Source of the DNA: Cercis canadensis
Lineage: Eukaryota; Streptophyta; Magnoliopsida; Fabales; Fabaceae
DNA length: 64,000 nucleotides
Direction: 5' to 3'
NCBI GenBank assembly: GCA_003255065.1
Contig: QAOA01006222.1
Span: 81,184-145,183 of the forward strand
Positions 31,885-43,761 of the stretch are shown piece after piece. The position numbers and the translations under genes are program-made. The notes beneath the pieces are model-generated. The model made no database searches. It saw nothing but the letters and a program-made list of their open reading frames with translations, and had not been told where the DNA came from. The first letter of the stretch is position 1, and each line of letters begins with the position of its first letter.

Positions 31885-33250
31885 TGGGCTGATTTGATTG
31901 AGCTTGGGCTGCATTTCATTAGTTGGCTTCCTATTGGGCTTAATTGTGTTTTTCAGCATTACTGGGAACTTTACACTATCTCTGTATTTCATGCATAAGT
32001 TGAGTTCTAGACATCTGATAATATTGAATCTTACATTGTAGGAAATCTAAAAGAATTATCTATAACTTTGATTCAGAGCTCCAAAGCTAGTTCGGATGTT
32101 CAGAAGGTCATTTTTGGCTTGCAAGTTAGAGCAGAGATGTTGTCACTGGACCCTGACCCATATGAAGATATTGGGACATAACTTGGGCTGTCAATGTCGT
32201 ATAGACATGAAACTAGTACCATTGGATAGATAAGACATAAAAATTCAACTCTTTTGAAGACTACTTCTCCAAACTGTGGTGTTTTGATAGTGCTATTGCC
32301 CTTTGAAGTCAACTGATGGGTCCAGAGAGCTGTTAAGACTTAAATGAGCTTAATTTTCTCATCTTAGGCCCAATTAAGCCCAAAATGGGGCCCAATTAAA
32401 GCTAAGGCACACGAGATTAATTCTAACCTAGGGGTAATATGGGTGTGCAATTAATTTAGAGGGTTACAAGTAGGTTAAAGAGGCAGACGTGATTAATATT
32501 CCATTTTAGGCAGTTTTCCTTTGCCTTTTTTTCTCTCTAGAGTTTTTTTTTTTTTTTTAACCTTTTCTGTATAGATCATTCCCTCATGTTCATGGAGGGC
32601 TAATCATTTAAATCAATTCATGTTTTGGCTATTCTGATATTAATTCTGAGATTCTACTTTAATTGTTCTTGCATTCAATTGTCAATCAAACTTCTTTCCA
32701 TCCTTTGCTTAATTTTGTTTGAGCTGCTTAAATTCAGATTTGAATGTTCATATGATAATTGCTTAATTTCATATGTTTAAAGAGGATTGTAAAGATTAAA
32801 CAATGTTTCTAAGCTTTTGGACGAATTGTTTAACCTTGGCTGGATTCTAGACTTTAGGTTAATTTGGATTAGTGGATGCTTAAGTCATTGAACCCTAATT
32901 AATTGAATTCTGGATGCTTATCCAATAGAGATCCACAAATCACTTAGAGGCTTTTTGATATGTTCTAAGGCCAAGAATTAAGTTAATGATTAAATGAATC
33001 TTTTGTAATCAATGACAGATTAAAATAAAGATTAATTATTACCTTGGATTAGTTGCTTTCCTTAATTCAGTTTACCACTTTTAATTTGCTTTTTGTTGAT
33101 TAATTCTGTAAATCAACCCCCCTGTTTGTTAAATTCCTTAATCTGATTCCTTAATTAGATAATCATTTGGTTCGACTCGGTGTTACCTTATGCTGCAAGC
33201 ATTCTTGGTGAACCGGTTATAAATTCACTAATTTGATTAGCTTCGGCAGC
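31885..33250. mobile_element. 1.3-kb insertion splitting the LINE
   Basis: The LINE zinc-finger RVT domain stops at 33254 ('STRFQRHL') and resumes near 31880 ('RVNYCIKNVF', 'CSRCGKEAKTIMHA'). The sequence between is unrelated, without coding capacity. It contains 'tgttaagacttaaatgagct' (32331-32350), repeated 'gggcttaattg' or 'gcccaattaagccc' motifs, and 'ggttcgactcggtgttacc' (33169-33187), a motif often seen in plant LTRs. A solo LTR or other non-autonomous element is likely. The ends and target duplication were not fixed. Confidence 0.5.
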
Positions 33251-33253
33251 TCA

Positions 33254-35560
33254 TCACAAGTGACGTTGAAATCTAGTACTATTAGTGAGTAGACTGTCAT
33301 GAAAAATTAGCCAAAAGAGAGTCTTAATCCATTGGGGTCCATCCCATTTCCAAACTTTTTTAAGGAGAAAAGAGGAATTTCCCGAAACATCACTAGTCAA
33401 GCAACCATATGCAGATGGAAAAATCCCCATCATGGGAATGATCCCACACAACCAAATCCTCACCATTTTGAACACTAGGGGGTTTTATAATTGCAATATG
33501 ATCACAAACATTGCTAGGCAGCAAAGTAGTAAGCTTCTGCCAGTTCCAATTACCCTCAGGAGTGATAAATTGGTCCACTGTATCATCTTTGGCAATATTG
33601 TCTAGCTATGAACAAGTCAAACTATGAAGCGGGGGAAGTCCATGAATCCACTTATCATACCAGAAGTTAATTTGCTGCCCATTACTCAAATGCCACAAAA
33701 GATGCTCCTCCAACTTTGGCCAAGACTTACAAACCCCTTTCCAAAGATTAAAGCTAGGATTCCTAGCCTAGACTGTAGGAAGTAAATAAAAGCCACACGT
33801 GTACTTACTATGAAGAACTCGAACCCATAAATCATCATGATTATTTATCAATCCCCAACCTACTTTCATCATAAAGGTTGTGTTGACATGCTTGGAATGC
33901 CTCAAACCTATCCCCCCATGATCTTTCATACTACAAATTGTATCCCATTTAACGAGGTGGATCTTTCTATGCTCTTGTGAAGATCCCCAGAGAAAACCTC
34001 TGTTTAATTTGTCAATTTCCTCACAAGTATTGGAAGGTAGACAAGAGGTCTGCATAGCGTAAACGAGAATGGCTGAGATAACCGACTGGGAAAGGGTAAG
34101 CCTGCCTGCAAAAGAAAGGGACTTAGCTTTCCAACTACTCAACCTGCTCATAACCTTCTATGTGATATAGCTGAAAGAAACCTTATTGCCCCGCTTATGG
34201 ATCAAAGGAACCCCTAAGTACTTCCCCAAGTCACTAGTAACATCAAAGCCCAAATTACTAGCAATTTCTTGCCCCCTCAGATGACTGACATTTTTGGAAA
34301 AGCAAACCTTAGTTTTCTCAAGACTAACTTTTTGTCCAGAACTATTGCAAAAGAGCTTAAGACAACTATTAATAACCTCAGCTTGCTCTAAGGAACTTCC
34401 CCAAAGAGAAATAAATCATCAGCAAACATAAGATGAGTCAAAGGAGGCCCATTTCGATTAAGAGAAAGTGGTTTCCAAAACCCCCTCCAGTAACTATAGA
34501 ATTAATTAAATGAGACAGGCACTCAATGCAAAGCACAAAGAGGTAAGGAGATAAGGGATCACCTTGACAAATACCCTGAGAAGGAGAAAAATCCTTCATA
34601 GTAGCACCTTCCCAAACCACATTCATGGAACCTGTAGAGATGCAATACCAAATGAGATTAATAATGTTAGTGCCAAGACCCAAATCCTGCAAAGTTTCTC
34701 TAATAAAATCCCATTTAATTCTATCATAAGCTTTCTCAAGGTCAATTTTGATAGCCATAAAGCCTTTCTTCCCCTTCCGAAACCGCATACTATGAACAAC
34801 CTCTTGCGCAATAACAACATTATTTGAACCCTGATGCCCTGAAATAAAACTGCACTAATTTGGAGAAATAATATAGTGCATGACTTTCCGTAATCTAGTA
34901 GCAATAATTTTAGTAATCACTTTATAAGCCACATTACACAAACTTATAGGTCAGAACTGTTTGATATACTCAGGATTATCCACTTTAGGAATGAGAGTAA
35001 TCAAAGTATTATTAATGGCTTGATTTTCTGAGGATCTTCAAAAACTTGTTGAACAAGAGAAAACAATTAGGGGCCAACTACATCCCATTGACTTTGAAAA
35101 AATAGGGCATGAAGCCCATCAGGACTCGAAGCTTTCAAACTACCCATACTGAAAAGCGAAGATTTGACTTCTTCAAAAGTAACCTTAGCTTGCACATCTG
35201 TCAAGTTTCTTTCTATAATTTGGGGGAAACAACTTGAAATAAAGAAAGGAGTGAACATCCCATCATCTTGGTAAAAATTCTTGAAAAAAGAGGTAGCCAA
35301 CACACGGAGTTCTCCTTCATCATGAACCCAAACTCCCTCATCATTTTAAAGCACTACTATTTTATTCCTGTGACGTCTCATAATAATGGTACTATGAAAA
35401 TATTTAGTATTTTTATCACCAAAATTAATCCACTTGCACCGAGACTTTTGAGCCCAAAGCAGCTCTTATTCTCTAAGAACCCTTTCATAATCCCTCCAAA
35501 GTGTAGCTTGTAAATTCTTAAGGAATAAATTAAGACCCATACTGAGCTTGTTGTAAAAAC
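33254..35560 (-). pseudogene. LINE reverse transcriptase and downstream region
   Basis: On the minus strand a non-LTR RT domain can be read with frame breaks: 'LITLIPKVDNPEYIKQF' (about 35005-34955), 'ISLCNVAYKVITKIIATRLR', 'MAIKIDLEKAYDRIKWDFI' (34770-34700), 'SQGICQGDPLSPYLF' (34580-34535) and the catalytic 'FADD' near 34430-34420. A further open stretch (34151-33768, 127 residues) has 'SRLSSWKAKSLSFAGRLTL', the usual post-RT 'W..k.LS.aGR..L' region. The part at 33475-33254 has 'FWLIFHDSLLTNSTRF', leading into the zinc-finger RVT region. The element copies its own RNA at the target site; this copy is dead because of many stops and frameshifts. Confidence 0.8.
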
Positions 35561-35595
35561 CTTGCAGGCGACTATGCAACTGCTGTTTTGCTAAA

Positions 35596-35733
35596 AGTCT
35601 TGATGATGTAGAGGAATAAGTAACTAAAGAATAATAAAATTTTGCTAAAAAATTAAAGAAGAACTAAACATTTTTAAATCGATAAAGATGGAATATTTAT
35701 AATTTATAATTTATGTTTATTTTTATTTTTGTT
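35596..35733. other. Host flank of EVE-B, beyond the LINE
   Basis: This stretch matches 15041-15173 ('gatgatgtagaggaataag' to 'tttttgtttt') and continues without a break into the 5' region of GEMIN2. It shows that the EVE-B end lies roughly 200 bases of spacer from the gene's transcribed region when the LINE is subtracted. Confidence 0.75.
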
Positions 35734-35933
35734 TTCAATTCAAGCACTTAAACCACTCTTCACTAATCAGGAATTAGCACGCCGCCGCCATTTCTCAAAT
35801 ATAAACAAGGAAAAGCGAACGCGCAGCAGAATCAGATATAATATTTGCACTATCTCCTCACTTCACTCATCAAGATTTCATTTTGAACTCCGATTTTTTT
35901 CTCTCCCAACTTTACTTCTCACTCTGCATAGTC
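35734..35933 (+). promoter_or_regulatory. GEMIN2 5' region and probable 5' UTR
   Basis: This is the only sequence between duplicated EVE flank and the ATG at 35934. It contains CT-rich stretches ('ctatctcctcacttcactca') typical of plant 5' UTRs. No clear TATA box was seen, which fits a housekeeping gene. Upstream DNA is mobile-element derived, so the promoter is either very compact or partly in the EVE flank. Confidence 0.5.
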
Positions 35934-38900
35934 ATGGCTCAAGTTTTGGATTCGCATGGTGGCTCAAGAACCACAGAGACCCAAGACAACAGGGAAGCTC
36001 CGTCACAACCCTTCAATTCTGTCTCTATGGTGGTGGCTCAGAAAGATAAAGACTCTTCCTGGGTCGTCTCTGCTTCCGAGGAAGATGCAGAATTCGTCCA
36101 AAGGAATGTGTCTTTTGGCTCCTCGCCAATTTCCCTTCACAAGAAAGCTATGTCTCACTCAGGCAGTGATGAATTTGAGAGCGCGATTGAGGAGAATCAA
36201 GAAGGGGTTCTTCTTGCTTTTACTGCTGAAGAGACTGGGAAGTCGTTTGCTTCTTGCAACGAGAAGATTGCTGTGTGTGAATTGGGATTAGCTTCCTCTG
36301 GGTTTCATGGTAAAGGTGAAGACTTTTCGATAGAGGAGCAGAATGTTGGTCAAGGAGACGTTTACACTGAGAAATATGATATGGATTTTATCTCTGATGT
36401 GGAAGGAAAGCCAGATACATTTGATTATGTGAAAGATGAGGCGGAAAAGGCTGTGAAACACCATATGGGTCGCTCTGGAATCGAAGAATCTGGAGAACAC
36501 CATGGAAACGCCTCTGAAGATAAGTCTATGGAACAAGTTCAGGTGGCAAAGGAAGATTCGGGACCTGAGAATGTCTTAGAGTCAAAAAAGAAGCGACTTT
36601 TAGAGGAGATAGAAGCTGTTTTACTGCCTAAAGACGAAGGTGCTGGTAAGAAGAAAAGTGGTCGCCATGAAGGGGGCAAAATGATGCATGACTTGCCTAT
36701 TCTTGAAGTTATTGATGAAACGGCATTGATTGAGACTATTCCTTCCCCTGGAACAGGAGAGAAAACCAATGTCGTGGAATCTGTGAAATGTACTGGGAGG
36801 GATGCGATTAAAGGAATGGATGTAAAGAATGGGAAACGAACAAGAAGAAAGGCAAAAGGAGTGAGCAAGGTTTTGGGGATGGATGGAAAGCACATGACTG
36901 TCAATGAAATGACTGACGCTCAGAATAGCTGTTCTCAAGAAAATGGGAATGGAACCAAGAAAATGTACTCAAGAAAGGAGATGGAGTCTCTGAGGTTTGT
37001 AAATATGGCAGAACAGAAGAAACTTTGGAAAGCAATATACAGTGGGTTTGAGGCTGTAGTAGGAAAGGAGTATGATTGCTTGACCTGCAGTGAGCATCAA
37101 AAGCATATACGTCTGAATAATGATCCTCGTCAGTGCTATGCAAAGAAGAAAGGAGCCCCTGCAATTCTCAGTAAGTACTCCTGTTTGATTTAAATATGTG
37201 ATTCTTTTATATTTTATTTGGTATCTTTATCATTAAGTTCATACGAAATATCCAAGCACACAGAATTTTTGCAATAGGGCTTCTGAGGTGGCAAAAGAGT
37301 TTAGTTAAAAATTAAGGTTTCTAAGAAATAAATCTGAGAAGAATGAGAAAATCCATAGAATTCATCCATTAAAATTGGACTATAAATCTCATGAGTGGTA
37401 TCACTGCTATGAATATCTGTAGTTTTATCAGGTCTAATAGTGTGTTAGTGTCTGATTGGACTCTGTCGCTTTATGTATGATCAGAGGTGAAGCATATATA
37501 TGGTTATGCCTTCTTTTTGTGTATCATTAGGACCTCACAGTGTGTATAAATTATATTCCAGTTACTTGAAGCTAGCCTGATAGAGTGTGTTGCTAAGCAT
37601 TTGAACCTATCAGAACTCCATTCAGTGATTGAGGTTGCAGTAATCTTACTAACATGATAACCTTTTAAAGTCAGGTTGAGTGGTCTTCACAAATCATAAA
37701 TGATGAGTAACCTCTGTAATTCTTTGTCAGAAATGAGGAATGCTAAAACATAATCCTGTTAATTGTAGCAAGGACTTCCTAAGATTTCTTTGACATAGTT
37801 GCTTTGGACTTCTAAGATATTGGGACAATTAATAATGTTCTTACCATTGTTGGGGAGATTTTAGAGACATTTCAAATAAATTTGAAATCATTGATGATCT
37901 AGAATCAAGTTATGCTTTAATCAAGATTGCTTCCTAAAGTTATTGTGGGATCACTGCTAGTAATATGACGGGTCAAATGTTAATAATATAAACCTTTACA
38001 GTATGATTGGGATTTGTAGTATTAGGTCTATATATTCTAGAGTTAAATGCAGGAAAAGATGATTGTATCCTTATCTAAGTATGTGAAGTTCTAATTGGGC
38101 CACCATTAGTCATTATGCTGCTTTTAAAACAGTGGTAAAAGTAGTTGGGTTGCTGGCGAGTTGGATTTGGCAAAGGCATTTAACTGTTTTCCTTATGTGG
38201 TGCCTTTTTCTTTTTTTTTGAAAGGGGAGGGGTGGGGGGGTTAATAATGATATTAGAGGAGTTTTCTTTTTGACTTTAAGCTACCTTTGATATAACAAAT
38301 GATTATGTTATTGAGACTTCTTGATGAGTTGTGATCTTTCAATTATACTGTTTCTTGTGTTTTCCTTCATGTATCTCAATGATTCTTATTTTTGAAACAT
38401 AGTTTACTTTTAGTTATTTGCCCCTTGTAAAATATCTTTTGGAGTGTTCTCCCTTGGATATTAATATCCTGACTAATAAGTTGGCCGTATTTCAAGCCTT
38501 ATTTGACCTTGGGAAAACTATTTAAGAAGAACAATCTGTTATGGTAATTGAGATATGAAAAATGGCAGTACAAATGATGGTAATACATACAACACTTCTG
38601 TGCTAACTAAGAAGTAAAAGGTTAGGTTGTCAGATGAGTTCTGGTTTCACCGAGACTGGGTTATGAACCAGATATCCATTTTTCTTAGGACGATTCTGTG
38701 CTTCATTTGGCTTTCTCAATGTAAAGGTGTTCATGTTCCCTTGATGGACCAATTTATTGCATTTTGGGGTTGATTGGTACTAACTGAATATTTCTTAGTA
38801 AATGCATTGGGAAAGTGCCTGTTGGCATGGAAAAGAGTCTTTCCTTAGGGAACATGAAGCATACTATTTGAAAGAAATATTGAGCTCTAAATACTACTTG

Positions 38901-41900
38901 AAGGAAAGACTAAGAGACTGGGTTGATGATGATTTCTGATAGTTATGACTTTCATCTGACTGTAATGTTTGCAGAACTATAACTGTTCTTATTGAAATGG
39001 CCATCTTTTAGTATCCATGTACTTTGTGTCAGGTACTCTACTAGGTGCCTCTGAGTCTTGTTAAACTGCCTTTCTGTAGAAGGAATGAGATTGTGCTGTT
39101 TTCTCTTCTCTGCATTGACCATTTTAGTGAGTGTAAGCAGTGCCTGAAATTGACACGTATGTGTTAATGTGCCTTCTCTGTTTAGTTAGTTTTGTTTCTA
39201 TTTGTTCCATTCTAGTTTGAACTGAGAGGACAACATTTTCTTAAACTAAAAAATAGAGATTTCATGTTCAAAGTTGCCTCCCTTCTGTTCAATTACTTTA
39301 AAGAGTGACTTTGCAGTAGTGTTCAAGGGGTGAAACAAATGCATCCACAATTACTCTGGGTTATGAAAGCTATCGTGTTCATTACCTTGAAATTGGATTT
39401 TTTTTGGCTTTCCTGTTGTATTTTTCAAAGATCATGAGTTATGATTTGAAAATATGTTATATTTGATTATATCCAAAAAAAAAAAAAAAAANNNNNNNNN
39501 NNNNNNNNTCTTGGTTTTTTTTTTTTTTTTTTTTTCACTTTCATGGTGGCTGCAACAGTTGACCCGGTTCTTATTTCTGACCTTGTATTGCCTATGGACC
39601 TCCTCCTAACTTCTGCTTTCAGTTTTTTTTTTTAGAGACACCTTTTGTCTTGCTTTTCTTATGCAACAATAAGTATTCTTGTCTCATGAAACCTTAAATA
39701 AATCTTTTTTCTTCTGAATTCTTTCTTTATCCACCCCTTCTCTCCAGGTTGTTAGTTTAGACCGAGTCAATTTGATGTTTTCAATTTCTGTTATGGACAG
39801 GTGTAGGTGCTGCTAATGGAAGAGGGAGATATATGAATGTCTTTGTGCATTGAAGAATGAGCAAAAGGAACATGGAAAAGATCTAATCTGCAACATTATT
39901 TGACTATGTTCTAATTTCTGTACTTAGGCATTGACTGCAGTAGTGTAGTTGCATGATTACTTGTACAAAGTCCTTGTATATGGAAAACTCTTGTGTAGTT
40001 TTAATTTCCAAAGATCTTACTTTGGTCAGACACTGATTGGTCAGAGTGATTAGTTGTTGACTTCATCTTTCTAAGTAGAAAGTAATAATGGTGATTCTCA
40101 ATAAGAACTTCAATTTCGTGTACATTCAACTTGAATGAGAAGGGTCTGTTTTATCTGTTTACTCTTACTTTATACCAATACTACATTTAGTTACTTATTC
40201 CTTTTCCACCCGTTCTCCAGATTACTAAATAGATAATGCTAGTGCTGAAAGTTTTGTAATTACTTTCAGGTGCAGTGTGTTGTGCAAATATGGGTAATGA
40301 ATTACAACAGATGGATGGTAGTGAAAATGTGAGTCCTGTTGATCCTTCATGTAGTCATAGTCTTATGGGCAAGGATGACAGCTCGGTTTTAGAAGGAGAG
40401 TGCAGTGAAGATGGAGATAGTGATGATGATATTGCTAGCATTCAGAAACCTGCGTTTCTGGTTGAGGGGGAACCCGATTTTGATTCTGGTCCACCAGAAG
40501 ATGGATGGGAATATCTTAGGCGTGTCAGGTATAATTCTAATTATCAGCATATTGCTGGTTCTGTGGTGCATCTTATGCTCTGATTTATTTTTCTGCTAAT
40601 TTTTTTCATTGGTCTACTCTTCTTAGAGGAGTGATTCGTCATATTATTGAGGATCATTCCAGCTCCTTCTTATAAAGGCTACCCTAAACCCTAAACCCTA
40701 AACACCCCCTTCCAATCTGAACTTCTCACCCCAAAAACTGCCATAATTTTCTTGTCTTTCTATGTAAATCCAGCTTTATATTTCACATCTGTTTTTGATA
40801 TCTGATTATTGGATGAGAATGTTTGAGCACACGTCATAGGTGATTTTGATTATGATGTCAACAAACACCTTATCACTTGAGAAGTTGAGATGCAAATTAC
40901 TGTGTGCAGTATCACAATTGGACTAAACTGAAATTCTTTTAATAAATGGACTAAACCTTAAGTAGGATTTTTATTAAATTTATATGATATTATTATTCTT
41001 TCTATGCACTAAATAAGATTATAGATTATACTACAAATACAGTTGGAGGCTACTATAGGTCTCAGGAGTTATGAGAATCTATGATCATATTGACAATCCT
41101 TCAAGGAAGACTAGTTTATAGGCTTTCCTAGTGGTTTTGAATTTCTTAATAGAAGGCGGGATATTTTTCAGATTTTGGATCAAATTATAATTTCTCTAAT
41201 AAATATTTTCACATTTTTGGGCTATTTCCTTTTTCAAGAAAATTCTAATCATGGTGCTGATGAATTCCACTTATTTAAGTGCTCGTTTGGTACACAGTTT
41301 GGTGATTCCATTCCATGCTCTATTCCATGGAATAGGCATTCTTATGTTTGGTAGCAAAAGAAGGTATAGAATGGTGATTCCATTCAAGGCCTGATTCCAT
41401 AGAAGTGGTAATTAGGATTCCACCTTGAGAGGTGGGATTACTCATTCATTGCAATTAATGTATTCTTTTCCCAACATATCCTCATTAATTTTATAAAATG
41501 ACCTAAACTACCCTTATCAAATACAACTGATCTAACACTCTCAAAACCATATTGCTAATAAAGATATGTCTTTTATGAATGGTTTTAATTACATTTCTTT
41601 GATTCCATAAGACTACGAAACTGTGGAATGGGAATGATCATTCCATTCCAGCCTATTCCATTTTCATTCCTATTCCAATTCCAGTTTCATTATTTCATTC
41701 CGTGTACCAAACCAGCCCTAAGTGTTATTGAGTATTGCAGAAAGTTCTCCCACAATTAAATAAGTGAAAAATTGAGCTTTGAACAACCAATTTTAGGGCA
41801 AGTTTCATGCTTGAAATCTGTTGATTTACTATACACTGTCAGACTTGTGAACCACTGCCAGAAAAACCCGTGTTATGCTTCTTCAGTTCCTGACATNTTT

Positions 41901-43761
41901 CATTATTTCATTCCGGGTACCAAACCAGCCCTAAGTGTTATTGAGTATTGCAGAAAGTTCTCCCACAATTAAATACGTGAAAAATTGAGCTTTGAACAAC
42001 CAATTTTAGGGCAAGTTTCATGCTTGAAATCTGTTGATTTACTATACACTGTCAGACTTGTGAACCACTGCCAGAAAAACCCGTGTTATGCTTCTTCAGT
42101 TCCTGACATTCATCTGTTTAAAGACCCAAAGCTGCTTGGATTTTAAGTAACATGAAAACCATAATTTGGAATGCAACATGTCCTGCCCTACAGCAGGTAG
42201 TCTTAATGGGAAAAATAAGTGTTGATTTGTGAGTCATGGACAACCCAGAAATGTAGATTGTTGTAAGGCAGCAAGATGATTCAAGTTGGTGAAGCAAATA
42301 GGGTTACATGATTGTCAAATGTGATATGGCCAAAACCAATAAGAAATTATAACATGTATCAGAGGATGAAGCTTTGGATAGGGTTTCATGATGAACAATA
42401 ATAAATATATATGAATTATGATTACTTTTTTGCAACTATTTATGCTGCCACGAACCTAGTTTCTATAGTCCAGGCTTAAGTTAAATATGAGAAATCTGGT
42501 CTACCTGTGTTGTGTTAATGATACATAAGAACACCTCTAGGTTTGTTAAATGCTGGTGGGAGGAGAAACTATATGTACTAACCAGAAAAGTCCTGGCAGA
42601 ATAGCATTTTTCTAACCTGATTCTTTTTTCTTTCTTAAGGTGGGAGGCTGCTCAAATCCCTAAAGTGAAGGTAGCCAAACTTGATAGAAGTAAGCTTACC
42701 AAGGAACAAAGTGCTTACATGCCCAAAATTCCTGATATTGCTAAGTGTCCTGAGCATCTCTTGCCGTTGAAACAGTGGGAGGATTCCTTTCTTGCTGAAT
42801 TTTCAGAGCTCAGAGCGGTATGTTCTTCAAGAACCTGTTTGTTTCTATGTTTAAACAGTGAGTCTGTTTATTTTTTCACGAAAACACTTGAGACAATACC
42901 TAACTTTTCTTTAGAAAGCATTTTGTTAGTAATATATAAATTGATGATGTGAGAAACTCTTTAATTCCCACCCTTTGGCCTGATGGTTTGGGCCAAACTT
43001 TTAGTGCTATGAACTTTGCTTTTTTAAAAAAAAGTGTTAGCAGTGAGATTGTCCTTCGCATTACTCCTTGTTAAAATTACAATATTTTCTTTCTATTAAT
43101 GGTTGAATATCCTAAGTCTCCTCAATACACTAAGAAGCTACATGGTGTTCATGCTAACAAATTATAGGTGTGGAAATCCTCTGGTTGTGCTTTAATATTT
43201 CAATCCATTAAAGGACCTTCAGTGACAATTTTTCTTAATTGTTTCTAATCCCAGAATCTTTCGCGTCTAGAGGGTTCAAGTGCTTCTGGAAATTTGCAAC
43301 CTGTCCATTTCTTAACCACCAAGGAACTCCTGCTCAATAATCATTTGAGCCTTGGAAAGCCAGTTGACGAACCTTCTATCTTGACAGATAAGGATGCCAT
43401 TGCCACACCACCTCTGGAGAATCCAAGTTCTAAAACTTGGAATGATCAAAGTTCCAGCAGCATTCCCTTGCTTTCTGCAGTCTTAGGAATGGAGTCTGTA
43501 GTGCGAGTATCAATGCTGCAAAAACGAATTAGCTTGCTAGAGCCTGCAGACACTGTCACTAGAAATGATTGTCTGTGGCTCTTTGCTCTCTGTGCAACAG
43601 TTGATGCCCCACTTGATGCTGACACTTGCGCGGCACTCAGAAGTCTGCTACGAAAGTGTGCTAGCTTACTGGCCGGAAAGTCTGAACTTGATGATGAAGT
43701 TGTAATGTTAAATATTCTTGCTACAATTTCAGGCAGGTATTTTGGACAGTCTGAAAACTGA
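35934..43761 (+). CDS. GEMIN2: GEMIN2/SIP1 homologue (SMN-complex protein)
   Basis: GEMIN2 acts in assembly of Sm cores on spliceosomal snRNAs. Four coding exons join in phase: 35934-37170, 40270-40528, 42640-42817, 43255-43761 (2181 nt, 726 residues), each with GT-AG borders. The C-terminal half is diagnostic: 'GWEYLRRVRWEAAQIPKV' spanning exons 2 and 3, then 'YMPKIPDIAKCPEHLLPL', 'KQWEDSFLAEFSELR', and an end 'NILATISGRYFGQSEN', as in plant GEMIN2. The N-terminal 412 residues are a plant-type acidic extension with 'LWKAIYSGFEAV' and 'EHQKHIRLNNDPRQCYAKKK' near its end. The ATG at 35934 is chosen because the longer frame begins at TTG. All exons are intact, so it is probably functional. Introns are 3099, 2111 and 437 bp. 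Confidence 0.9.
37171..40269 (+). other. GEMIN2 intron 1 with a sequencing gap
   Basis: Donor CTCA/GTAAGT and acceptor TTTCAG keep the reading frame (Ser codon split a/gt). A run of 17 N at 39492-39508 between an A-run and a T-run marks a gap of unknown true length. A possible alternative acceptor (ttatggacag, 39791-39800) would add 17 codons and then a TGA at 39851-39853. No mobile element was recognised in this intron. Confidence 0.75.
40682..40702. repeat. Interstitial telomere-type motif (CCCTAAA)3
   Basis: Three CCCTAAA units in a row lie about 150 bases after exon 2. This is the plant telomere repeat, also known as a telo-box when near genes. Whether it is regulatory here is unknown. 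Confidence 0.85.
41282..41718. mobile_element. MITE in GEMIN2 intron 2
   Basis: The ends are inverted: CTCGTTTGGTACACAG at the left and the complement of GGGCTGGTTTGGTACACG at the right. TAAGTG flanks both sides (41276-41281 and 41719-41724). The interior has many copies of 'attccatt' in both orientations. The 'GGGCTCGTTTGGTA' type of terminus is common among plant hAT-like MITEs. It has no ORF. Confidence 0.75.
41685..42109. repeat. 212-bp duplicate around N at 41897
   Basis: 41685-41896 recurs at 41898-42109 with about one difference ('ccgtgtacc' against 'ccgggtacc'). It includes the MITE's right end and is another joined-overlap artefact. Confidence 0.85.

Larger units (their letters stand above)
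30870..35595 (-). mobile_element. L1-type LINE, 5'-truncated, inserted in EVE-B flank
   Basis: A minus-strand non-LTR retroelement ends in a poly(A) tail, seen as T-runs near 30869-30880 on +. The flanks carry 'agacttgat' (30861-30869) and 'agtcttgat' (35596-35604), a likely target duplication with one mismatch. The uninterrupted flank at 15041 gives the empty site ('ccttgatgatgtagag'). No endonuclease domain was found, so the 5' end is truncated. A run of A with one N (30900) lies just inside the 3' end. Confidence 0.8.
40529..42639 (+). other. GEMIN2 intron 2 with telomere motif and MITE
   Basis: Donor GTCAG/GTATAA and acceptor TTAAG/GTGGGAG give Arg-Trp at the junction. The intron holds a CCCTAAA triplet repeat, a MITE, and a 212-bp assembly duplicate around an N, so its true length is probably about 1.9 kb. 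Confidence 0.8.

Noticed and set aside
35883-35933. Longer start for GEMIN2
   Set aside because: The extended frame begins at TTG; the first ATG in frame is at 35934.
36288-37164. Minus-strand ORFs inside GEMIN2 exon 1
   Set aside because: They are shadows of the real coding frame with no domain.
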